Assembly: GCF_015751045.1 (NCBI RefSeq)
Contig: NZ_BNJW01000012.1
Span: forward strand, 1 to 64,000
Direction: 5' to 3'
DNA: 64,000 nt
DNA from: Enterococcus lactis
GTDB lineage: Bacteria > Bacillota > Bacilli > Lactobacillales > Enterococcaceae
Numbering within the stretch: position 1 is the first letter of the stretch; each line of letters begins with the position of its first letter. Positions 54,994 to 61,924 of this stretch are shown here, one piece after another. Under the pieces are notes generated by a model. That model did not search any database. It worked only from the letters and a program-made list of their open reading frames with translations, and was not told where the DNA came from. Position numbers and translations under genes: made by a program.

Positions 54994-55002
54994 TGGTAGA
55001 AT
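54994..55002 (+). promoter_or_regulatory. extended -10 promoter of the relQ operon
   Basis: TGGTAGAAT (54994-55002) is a TGn-extended -10. It places the transcript start near 55009, so the ATG at 55008 is too close to be used. Confidence 0.5.
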
Positions 55003-55037
55003 AAACAATGAATGTTAATGAAGTAGAGGTATCAGCT

Positions 55038-55745
55038 ATGGAACGAGATTGGGAAGCATTTTTAGCACCATATGAACAAACTGTATCAGAATTGAAAGTG
55101 AAACTGCGGGGAATCCGTAAACAGTTTCGTGAACAAAATCGTCATGTTCCAATTGAATTTGTCACTGGGAGAGTCAAACCAGTTGACAGCATCGTAACAA
55201 AGTCACAGTTACGTCATATTCCGATGGGACGCTTAGAAGAAGAAATGTCTGATATTGCCGGCTTAAGGATCATGTGTCAGTTTGTAGAAGATATCCATCA
55301 AGTTGTTGAGATTATCCGTAAAAGAAAAGACATGAAAGTTCTTCAAGAACGGGATTACATCACTAATAAGAAAGCAAGTGGCTACCGTTCGTATCATCTG
55401 GTGATCGAGTATCCTGTACAGTTGATCAGTGGTGAGAAGAAAATTTTGGCGGAAATCCAAATACGGACCCTTGCGATGAATTTCTGGGCAACGATCGAGC
55501 ATTCACTGAATTATAAATATCAAGGCGTTTTTCCAGAAGAAATGAGCGAACGACTTCAGCGTGCGGCAGAAGCTGCGTATCAGCTGGATGAAGAGATGTC
55601 TAGTATCCGTGAAGAAATCCAAGAAGCACAGCGATTGTTCTCCCATGGAAGAGGAAAATCAGATGATGTCTACTATCGAACGCTTTTGAAGAAAGAAAGC
55701 GAAAGAGAGGAGGCAGGGGATGAAAGTAGCGATCGTTCACAATAA
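55038..55745 (+). CDS. relQ: Small alarmone synthetase RelQ
   Basis: Single-domain (p)ppGpp synthetase, 235 residues, with no hydrolase domain. The synthetase core has GRVKPVDSIVTK, the catalytic SDIAGLRIMC, KASGYRSYHLVIEY and AEIQIRTLAMNFWATIEHSLNYK. The C-terminal helices form the tetramer interface. GAGGT is seven bases before the ATG at 55038, preferred over the ATG at 55008. First gene of relQ-nadK-rluD-mgtE, as in other enterococci. RelQ makes alarmones in response to wall stress in E. faecalis. Confidence 0.94.
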   Translation: MERDWEAFLAPYEQTVSELKVKLRGIRKQFREQNRHVPIEFVTGRVKPVDSIVTKSQLRHIPMGRLEEEMSDIAGLRIMCQFVEDIHQVVEIIRKRKDMKVLQERDYITNKKASGYRSYHLVIEYPVQLISGEKKILAEIQIRTLAMNFWATIEHSLNYKYQGVFPEEMSERLQRAAEAAYQLDEEMSSIREEIQEAQRLFSHGRGKSDDVYYRTLLKKESEREEAGDESSDRSQ

Positions 55746-56517
55746 AGAAGCAAAGACCATAGAAGTGGCTGAGCGCTTGAACACACTATTAGAACAAGCT
55801 GGGATCCAGCGAGATGATCATGAACCAGAGTTGGTCATCTCAATTGGTGGAGATGGCACATTATTATCGGCATTTCATCACTACAGTCATTGTCTGAATG
55901 ACGTGCGTTTCTTAGGCGTGCATACAGGTCATTTAGGGTTTTATACTGATTGGCGAGATTACGAGTTGGAAGAACTAGTAGACAGCTTGCGAACAAATCG
56001 GGAACAAAGTGTCAGCTATCCCTTGTTGGATGTTCGGATCAGTTATTTGGATGAAACGCCTGATCAGCATTTTTTAGCACTAAATGAATCAACGATTAAA
56101 CGGGCCAATCGTACGATGGTAGCCGATGTATACATTAAAAATGAATTGTTTGAAAGTTTCAGAGGAGATGGATTGACGATTTCTACACCCACTGGTTCGA
56201 CTGCCTATAATAAAAGTGTCGGCGGTGCAGTGATCCATCCTAGTATCAATGCCTTTCAATTGGCTGAGATTGCTTCGCTGAATAATCGAGTGTTTCGTAC
56301 TTTGGGTTCTCCGATCGTGATTGCCCATGATGAGTGGTTGGAAATAAAATTGGAAAATACAGAAGATTATCTTGTAACGGTTGATCAATTGAATGTCGCA
56401 AAAGCCGATATCCGTTCTATTTATTATCGAATAGCAGAAGAACGGATCCATTTTGCTTCTTATCGACATATGCATTTTTGGCATCGCGTGAAAGATGCCT
56501 TTATTGGTGAGGATTAA
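55720..56517 (+). CDS. nadK: NAD kinase
   Basis: Phosphorylates NAD to NADP. 265 residues. GGDGT (43-47) is the ATP/polyphosphate-binding signature, followed by LGVHTGHLGFYTD, ALNESTIKR and the NAD-binding GDGLTISTPTGSTAYNKSVGG. GGAGGCAGGGG precedes the ATG within relQ. It overlaps relQ by 26 bases, so translation is coupled. Confidence 0.97.
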   Translation: MKVAIVHNKEAKTIEVAERLNTLLEQAGIQRDDHEPELVISIGGDGTLLSAFHHYSHCLNDVRFLGVHTGHLGFYTDWRDYELEELVDSLRTNREQSVSYPLLDVRISYLDETPDQHFLALNESTIKRANRTMVADVYIKNELFESFRGDGLTISTPTGSTAYNKSVGGAVIHPSINAFQLAEIASLNNRVFRTLGSPIVIAHDEWLEIKLENTEDYLVTVDQLNVAKADIRSIYYRIAEERIHFASYRHMHFWHRVKDAFIGED

Positions 56518-56518
56518 T

Positions 56519-57418
56519 ATGCAGTTTACATGGGATTATGAGAAAGATCATTCTCAGCAGGTAAAATATTTTTTAAAAGAAAAAGGGATCTCAAAAGGTC
56601 TGTTAGCGAAAATAAAATTTCAAGGCGGTCAAATCAAAGTCAATGATCAAGTAGAAAATGTCTTGTTTTCTCTAGCCAAGGATGATAAGGTAACCATTGT
56701 GATTCCTGCTGAAGGAGAACATGAAACCGTACTTTTGGACGAAACGCCGATCGATATCGTGTATGAAGATGAACATGTTCTGGTAGTAAACAAACCAGCA
56801 GGCGTTTCGTCCATTCCTGCCCAATACCATCCAAATGGGACAATGGCAAATCGTGTAAAAGCTTATTACAAAAAACAAGGGTACGAAAACCAAGTAATTC
56901 ATGTAGTTACACGACTAGACCGGGATACGTCTGGCTTGATGCTTTTTGCCAAGCATGGGTTTGCGCACGCAAAATTAGACACGCAACTTCGTGAAAAGAA
57001 GTTTGTAAAAAAATATCAGGCATTAGTCAGTGGAATGCTTTCCAATTTATCGGCACATGGACATATCGATTTGCCGATTGCCCGAGATTATTCTTCGCTA
57101 CTGAAGCGAATGGTCTCTAATGAAGGACGTTCTGCACAGACGGAGTACTGGATAGAGAAGCGACTAACAGAAATCGCGTTAGTTGATATCCAGCTGCATA
57201 CAGGAAGGACACATCAAATAAGAGTTCATTTTTCCGCCATTGGCTGTGCACTGCTCGGTGATGATATGTATAGCGGACGAATGGATCTGGGAATAAAAAG
57301 ACAAGCCCTTCATTGTTATGATCTGCGTTTTTACCACCCATTTACAGAAGAGCTGCTAGAGTTCAAGCAGCCTTTAGCCGCAGACATGGAGGCAGTTGTG
57401 AGACGGTTTGAAGAATAA
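56519..57418 (+). CDS. RluD/RluA-family pseudouridine synthase
   Basis: Isomerises uridine to pseudouridine in RNA, probably 23S rRNA. 299 residues. An S4-like N-terminal domain (LLAKIKFQGGQIKVND) precedes the catalytic domain with motif I VTRLDRDTSGLMLFAK (catalytic D134) and motif III GRTHQIRVH. GAGG lies six bases before the ATG at 56519. The exact RNA position cannot be read from the sequence. Third gene of the relQ operon, one base after the nadK stop. Confidence 0.93.
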   Translation: MQFTWDYEKDHSQQVKYFLKEKGISKGLLAKIKFQGGQIKVNDQVENVLFSLAKDDKVTIVIPAEGEHETVLLDETPIDIVYEDEHVLVVNKPAGVSSIPAQYHPNGTMANRVKAYYKKQGYENQVIHVVTRLDRDTSGLMLFAKHGFAHAKLDTQLREKKFVKKYQALVSGMLSNLSAHGHIDLPIARDYSSLLKRMVSNEGRSAQTEYWIEKRLTEIALVDIQLHTGRTHQIRVHFSAIGCALLGDDMYSGRMDLGIKRQALHCYDLRFYHPFTEELLEFKQPLAADMEAVVRRFEE

Positions 57419-57435
57419 GGCGAGGTGAGATTGGT

Positions 57436-58797
57436 TTGGATGAAAATCAAGAATTAGAGGAAAGATTTGCCCAGTTGACTCAAGATTTAAGGGAAAATAA
57501 TATTCAGGCATTCAGAAACAGTTTTTTAGAGATGCATATCTATGAGCAGGGGCAATTCTACCAATCTCTTACAGAAGAGAACAGGCAGCTGATCTATTCC
57601 TATCTGTCGCCTAAAGAATTAGCGGATATGTTCGATGTGATTGAAGAAGATAACGAACATATGAAAGAATATCTGGATGAGATGCGTCCTAGCTATGCAG
57701 CGGATATGCTTTCTGAGATGTATACAGATAATGCTGTCGATTTGCTTAATACGTTAGATAAAAAGCAAATTGCTAAATATTTAAGTTTGATGTCTGCAGA
57801 CGATGCCAGTGAAATCAAGGAATTGCTCCATTACGAAGACGAAACAGCTGGTGCAATCATGACTACTGAATTTGTTTCGATCGTAGCAAATCAAACCGTT
57901 CGCTCTGCGATGTATGTGCTGAAGAATGAAGCAGATGTTGCTGAAACAATCTATTACATCTATGTCGTTAATCAAGAAGGTCAACTAGTGGGGGTTATTT
58001 CTCTACGCGACCTAATCGTGAATGATGATGATGCTATGATTTCTGATCTGATGAGCGAGCGGGTGCTTTCAGTTCATGTAGGCGACGACCAAGAAGATGT
58101 GGCACAAACATTCAGGGATTATGACTTCTTAGCTCTTCCTGTCACCGATTATGATGATCATTTGTTGGGAATCGTCACAGTCGATGACATCATTGACGTT
58201 ATTGATGATGAAGCTGCCAGCGATTATTCAGGACTTGCCGGGGTCAATGTGGAAGAAATCAATGAAAATCCAGTAAAGGCAGCATCTCGACGTTTGCCTT
58301 GGCTAATCACTCTGTTGTTTTTAGGTATGTCTACTGCTTCTTTGATCAGTCATTATGAAGACTTGGTAAGTGAAGCGAGCATTTTAGCGGTCTTCATTTC
58401 ACTGATCACAGGAACAGCTGGTAATGCTGGAACCCAGTCGCTGGCTGTGGCTGTCCGTCGACTTGCAATCTCTGATGACAAAGATCACGGGTTTGTCCGA
58501 CTTGTTTTGGCTGAAGTCTTGACCGGCGTCGTAACAGGAGCTGTTACAGGGATTACGATTTTTCTGATCGTGGGCTTTTGGAAACATAATTTTATCTTAG
58601 GATTTGTGATAGGGATGGCCATGCTGTTTGCGATAACAGTGGCGAATCTTGCAGGTAGTTTGATTCCGATGCTGATGGATCGTCTAGGATTTGATCCAGC
58701 GGTAGCAAGCGGTCCATTTATCACGACCTTGAGTGATTTGACAAGTGTACTGATTTATTTCAATATTGCCTCTTTATTTATGGGCTATTTTATGTAA
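57436..58797 (+). CDS. mgtE: Magnesium transporter MgtE
   Basis: Mg2+ channel/transporter, 453 residues. The N-terminal superhelical domain is followed by two CBS domains (about 135-255) that sense Mg2+, then five membrane helices from residue 285, with the pore signature GTAGNAGTQS. The initiation codon is TTG at 57436, eight bases after GAGGTG. The nearby ATG is out of frame. It follows the pseudouridine synthase by 17 bases and is the last gene before a strong terminator. Confidence 0.95.
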   Translation: MDENQELEERFAQLTQDLRENNIQAFRNSFLEMHIYEQGQFYQSLTEENRQLIYSYLSPKELADMFDVIEEDNEHMKEYLDEMRPSYAADMLSEMYTDNAVDLLNTLDKKQIAKYLSLMSADDASEIKELLHYEDETAGAIMTTEFVSIVANQTVRSAMYVLKNEADVAETIYYIYVVNQEGQLVGVISLRDLIVNDDDAMISDLMSERVLSVHVGDDQEDVAQTFRDYDFLALPVTDYDDHLLGIVTVDDIIDVIDDEAASDYSGLAGVNVEEINENPVKAASRRLPWLITLLFLGMSTASLISHYEDLVSEASILAVFISLITGTAGNAGTQSLAVAVRRLAISDDKDHGFVRLVLAEVLTGVVTGAVTGITIFLIVGFWKHNFILGFVIGMAMLFAITVANLAGSLIPMLMDRLGFDPAVASGPFITTLSDLTSVLIYFNIASLFMGYFM

Positions 58798-58801
58798 AAA
58801 G

Positions 58802-58847
58802 CAAAAACATTGGCAACAAGTATACTGCTTGTTGCCAATGTTTTTTG
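58802..58847. terminator. bidirectional terminator between mgtE and cutC
   Basis: The perfect stem AAACATTGGCAACAAG / CTTGTTGCCAATGTTT is followed by T residues, with an A run on the left serving cutC. Confidence 0.92.
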
Positions 58848-58856
58848 TTTATAAGA

Positions 58857-59498
58857 TTATGGCTGAAGTTCAACGATTTTAGTTCCGTGGACTTCACTCA
58901 CGTTTAATTCTTTAGCTACATGTGCTGCATTCGCTGCTGTTACGCCACCACCGGGCAAAATGATCAAACGGCCATCTGCATAGTCAATCAATTCTTTGAG
59001 CCGTGGGAAATGTTCTTCAATCGTTTGATCAGCAGGGCCGCCATGCGTCAAGATACGGTCAACACCGTGCGCTGCCAGCCAATCGATTGCTTCAAATTGC
59101 CGTTCTTCAGGAATACTGTCAAAAGCCATATGGAAGGTGATCTGTACGCCTTCTGCGGTTTCGATCAATAGTTCCAATGCTTCTTCGTCTAGCCATCCTG
59201 AGGGAGTAAGACAACCAAAAACTACGCCATCCGTCCCTAATTTCTTTGCTTCAATCAAATCAGTATGCATAATTTTCAATTCGATATCGTTATAGACAAA
59301 ATCACCCCCTCTAGGACGGATAATCGTCATTACAGGGATATTTTTTTCCCCTGCGTAACTTAATGTTTCTTCGATCACACCAGTACTTGGGGTCGTTCCG
59401 CCGACCGCTAAGTTGTCACATAATTCGATTCGGTTAGCTCCTCTGGCAATTGCCAGAGGAATAGATGTGTAGTTTTCAGCACAAAATTCTTTGATCAT
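58857..59498 (-). CDS. cutC: CutC family protein
   Basis: TIM-barrel protein of 213 residues, linked by family to copper homeostasis. Signature regions are GANRIELCDNLAVGG, VMTIIRPRGGDF, VFGCLTPSGW, ITFHMAFD and ILTHGGPADQ. Direct copper binding is reported for the E. faecalis homologue, but the biochemical role remains doubtful. A GGAG-containing site precedes the ATG. Single gene converging on mgtE. Confidence 0.92.
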   Translation of the reverse strand: MIKEFCAENYTSIPLAIARGANRIELCDNLAVGGTTPSTGVIEETLSYAGEKNIPVMTIIRPRGGDFVYNDIELKIMHTDLIEAKKLGTDGVVFGCLTPSGWLDEEALELLIETAEGVQITFHMAFDSIPEERQFEAIDWLAAHGVDRILTHGGPADQTIEEHFPRLKELIDYADGRLIILPGGGVTAANAAHVAKELNVSEVHGTKIVELQP

Positions 59499-59606
59499 CT
59501 GATCTTCTCCTTTGTCTTTCGCTTTCTTCTAGGCATTGTATCATATTTTTACCAGTTGCCAAAGTGAGCATCTAACGGTAAGATAAAACAGAAATGAGGG
59601 GGAACT

Positions 59607-60473
59607 ATGTTAAAAAAAATTGACCGAGGACGCCAGTTTTTGGCAGAAAAACATCAGCTGTTCCGCTGTCCAGTTTGCCAAGAAGAGGTAGAAAAGTCTG
59701 ATAATGGCTTGATATGCAAAAAGAATCACCGTTTTGATCTGTCCAAAAAAGGAACACTTTACTTTTTATCCCACGCGGTTAAAACAGAATATGATCAAGA
59801 AATGTTCGTTCCAAGGCGTAGAATGATCCAATCAGGCATGTATCAGCCTGTTATTGAGACTATCGCACAGCATCTGCCTAATGAAGTCTCGCTATTAGAT
59901 GTCGGCTGCGGAGAAGGAAGCTTCTTGAATGAACTTTCAAAATTGAAAAAGATTCAAACTGCTGTTGGATTTGATATTTCAAAAGAAGGGGTCTATGCAG
60001 CTACGGAACAATCTGTCGAGGCATTTTGGTGTGTAGCGGATTTGACCAATTTGCCATTTGCTGATCAGACATTTAACACGATCTTAAATATCTTTTCGCC
60101 TTCTCATTACCAAGAATTTCAACGTGTACTGTCAGAAGATGGAGAGGTGCTGAAAGTAGTGCCGCAAGAAAATTATTTAAAAGAACTGCGCCAGGCTTTT
60201 TATCCGAATCAACCTGAAAAGCAAAGTTATTCCAATGATCGTGTAGTCGCAAAGTTTACTGAATCAATGAAACTAACTGAACGTCAGCGTGTGACCTATG
60301 AATTTGAGATACCAGAAGAAAATCGAAAAGATCTTTTAGCAATGTCGCCCTTAGAGTGGCAAGTGGAGGAAGAAATCAAAGCAGACTTGTACAAGAATCC
60401 TTTGAATAAGATTACAATTGACATAGAATTATTAAAAGGAACTAAGAGAAAACGGTTTTCTAGTAGTTTTTAA
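59607..60473 (+). CDS. RlmA-type 23S rRNA (guanine-N1)-methyltransferase
   Basis: 288 residues. An N-terminal zinc finger (FRCPVCQEEV...ICKKNHRFD: C-x2-C, C, H) leads to a class I methyltransferase domain with SAM motif I LLDVGCGEGSFL and GFDIS. The pattern matches RlmA(I)/RlmA(II), which methylate G745 or G748 of 23S rRNA; TlrB of Streptomyces belongs here. Gram-positive members usually act on G748. Resistance to tylosin would need a second enzyme, so this is treated as housekeeping. GAGGGGG lies just before the ATG. Confidence 0.88.
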   Translation: MLKKIDRGRQFLAEKHQLFRCPVCQEEVEKSDNGLICKKNHRFDLSKKGTLYFLSHAVKTEYDQEMFVPRRRMIQSGMYQPVIETIAQHLPNEVSLLDVGCGEGSFLNELSKLKKIQTAVGFDISKEGVYAATEQSVEAFWCVADLTNLPFADQTFNTILNIFSPSHYQEFQRVLSEDGEVLKVVPQENYLKELRQAFYPNQPEKQSYSNDRVVAKFTESMKLTERQRVTYEFEIPEENRKDLLAMSPLEWQVEEEIKADLYKNPLNKITIDIELLKGTKRKRFSSSF

Positions 60474-60483
60474 AGAGTAGAGG

Positions 60484-60512
60484 TTGCAAAAGTAAGTTGA
60501 GGGTGTTATAGT
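60484..60512 (+). promoter_or_regulatory. promoter of the structured RNA before trmL
   Basis: TTGCAA (60484-60489), a 17-base spacer and TGT-TATAGT (60504-60512) form a good sigma-A promoter just downstream of the RlmA-type gene. Confidence 0.75.
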
Positions 60513-60517
60513 AGCAA

Positions 60518-60633
60518 CAAGTTGTTTTTTCATTGGTTTTTATCAGGTTCCTGTTCTGATAAAAGTTAGTGAGAAGAGCTTCACTAACGTAACGACTCGC
60601 AGTGACTGACACCGAGTTGATACGTTTTTTTTT
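60518..60633 (+). ncRNA. structured leader or small RNA ending in a terminator, upstream of trmL
   Basis: About 115 bases between a good promoter and trmL, with no coding frame. Hairpins in order: ATCAG...CTGAT (60542-60560), GTTAGTGA...TCACTAAC (60565-60588), and ACGTA-ACTCG...CGAGT-ACGT-type (60587-60625), which ends in eight or nine T. The last two overlap by a few bases and could be alternatives, as in an attenuator. I recall a Lactobacillales RNA motif called 23S-methyl described upstream of rRNA methylase genes, but I cannot check a match. It could instead be an independent sRNA. Confidence 0.55.
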
Positions 60634-60693
60634 ATGCAAAAATCAAATTGTCAGAAAATAGAAACGAACATAAATATGAGAGGAATGATCCTG

Positions 60694-61197
60694 ATGAATC
60701 ATATCGTTTTATTCGAACCGTTAATACCTGCAAACACCGGAAATATTGCCCGTACGTGTGCGGCCACGAATACGCCGCTTCATTTAATTGAGCCCCTAGG
60801 TTTTTCAACGGATGACAAACATCTGAAACGAGCAGGGTTAGATTATTGGAATGATGTAAATATTACTCATCACAGTGATTTAGAAGCTTTTTTAGCATTT
60901 TTAGGTGATCGTAAACTACACTTGATCTCAAAATTTGCCCATAAGGTATACAGTGAAGAAAGTTTTGCTGATGGAGAAGAGCACTTCTTTTTATTTGGAA
61001 AGGAAACAACTGGCTTGCCAGAAGCGTTTATGCGCGAAAACGAGGAAAAGTGTTTGCGCATCCCTATGAATGATGAGCATGTTCGTTCATTGAATTTATC
61101 GAATACAGCTGCAATGATTGTGTACGAAGCACTTCGTCAGCAAGGATTCCCTAATTTAGAATTAACGCACCATTATGAAAATGACAAGCTGGATTAG
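60694..61197 (+). CDS. trmL: tRNA (cytidine(34)-2'-O)-methyltransferase TrmL
   Basis: SpoU/SPOUT-class methyltransferase, 167 residues, which 2'-O-methylates the wobble base of tRNA-Leu. The knot motifs are [32 protein letters not shown] and [17 protein letters not shown]. The ATG at 60694 lies nine bases after GAGAGGA; ATGs at 60634, 60676 and 60685 are in frame, but the first lies immediately after the terminator T run. Regulation through the preceding structured RNA is likely. Confidence 0.93.
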   Translation: MNHIVLFEPLIPANTGNIARTCAATNTPLHLIEPLGFSTDDKHLKRAGLDYWNDVNITHHSDLEAFLAFLGDRKLHLISKFAHKVYSEESFADGEEHFFLFGKETTGLPEAFMRENEEKCLRIPMNDEHVRSLNLSNTAAMIVYEALRQQGFPNLELTHHYENDKLD

Positions 61198-61245
61198 ACA
61201 GTTTATTATAGAGTAAAATAAAAGAAAGACAGGAGTTTGCTGCGT

Positions 61246-61905
61246 ATGGAACTATATTTTACCCGACATGGGAAGACACAATGGAATCAGGAAAGACGTT
61301 TTCAAGGGAGCAATGGCGATTCTCCGCTTTTGCCTCAAAGTTATGAAGAAATCAAAGCATTTGGGAAAAAAGTAAAATATGTTCCTTTTAAAGCAATTTA
61401 TTCCAGTACAGCAAAACGAGCACGCGATACAGCAGAAGGTATCAATAAAGAGCTTGCTCGTCCGGTAGAGATTTTTTATACAGATAAACTGCGAGAACTA
61501 GGGCTAGGTACTTTAGAAGGACAATCAATCGATGAAATGTATCAGAAATACCCAGAGAATCTGCCGAATTTGCGTAATCACTTAGATCTATATGATCCTT
61601 CTCCTTTTCATGGAGAAACGATTGAATCAGCAATCACACGTATTGAAACTGTTGTAGCGGATGCGGTTGCTCAACATAAAAACGGACCTCTTTTATTCGT
61701 AGGTCATGGGGCCTCATTAACTGCTGCCATTCAATGGATGACAGGGAAAGAGCTAAGTGAGTTGCGGGAAATGGGCGGTTTGTTCAATAGCAGCCTGACG
61801 ATTTTAGAGACTGAAGAGCCTTGCAAATTATTGACGTATGAACTGAAAGTATGGAACCAAACAGATTTTTTAGGAACTGAAACAGCACCAGAACCTTTAC
61901 TATAG
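61246..61905 (+). CDS. Histidine phosphatase (phosphoglycerate mutase-like)
   Basis: 219 residues. The catalytic phosphohistidine motif is FTRHGKTQWN, with the partner His in FVGHGASL and the Glu region RELGLGTLEG. Such proteins act as broad phosphatases; a true cofactor-dependent mutase is unlikely at this length and with this sequence. AGGAG is ten bases before the ATG at 61246; a TTG at 61237 is too close. Nineteen bases separate it from recD2, so they may be cotranscribed. Confidence 0.9.
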   Translation: MELYFTRHGKTQWNQERRFQGSNGDSPLLPQSYEEIKAFGKKVKYVPFKAIYSSTAKRARDTAEGINKELARPVEIFYTDKLRELGLGTLEGQSIDEMYQKYPENLPNLRNHLDLYDPSPFHGETIESAITRIETVVADAVAQHKNGPLLFVGHGASLTAAIQWMTGKELSELREMGGLFNSSLTILETEEPCKLLTYELKVWNQTDFLGTETAPEPLL

Positions 61906-61924
61906 AAGAAGGAGGCGGCTTCCG

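Noticed and set aside
59607-60473. TlrB-like macrolide resistance gene
   Set aside because: RlmA-type enzymes are common core genes in Gram-positive bacteria, and no partner resistance methylase or mobile context is present.
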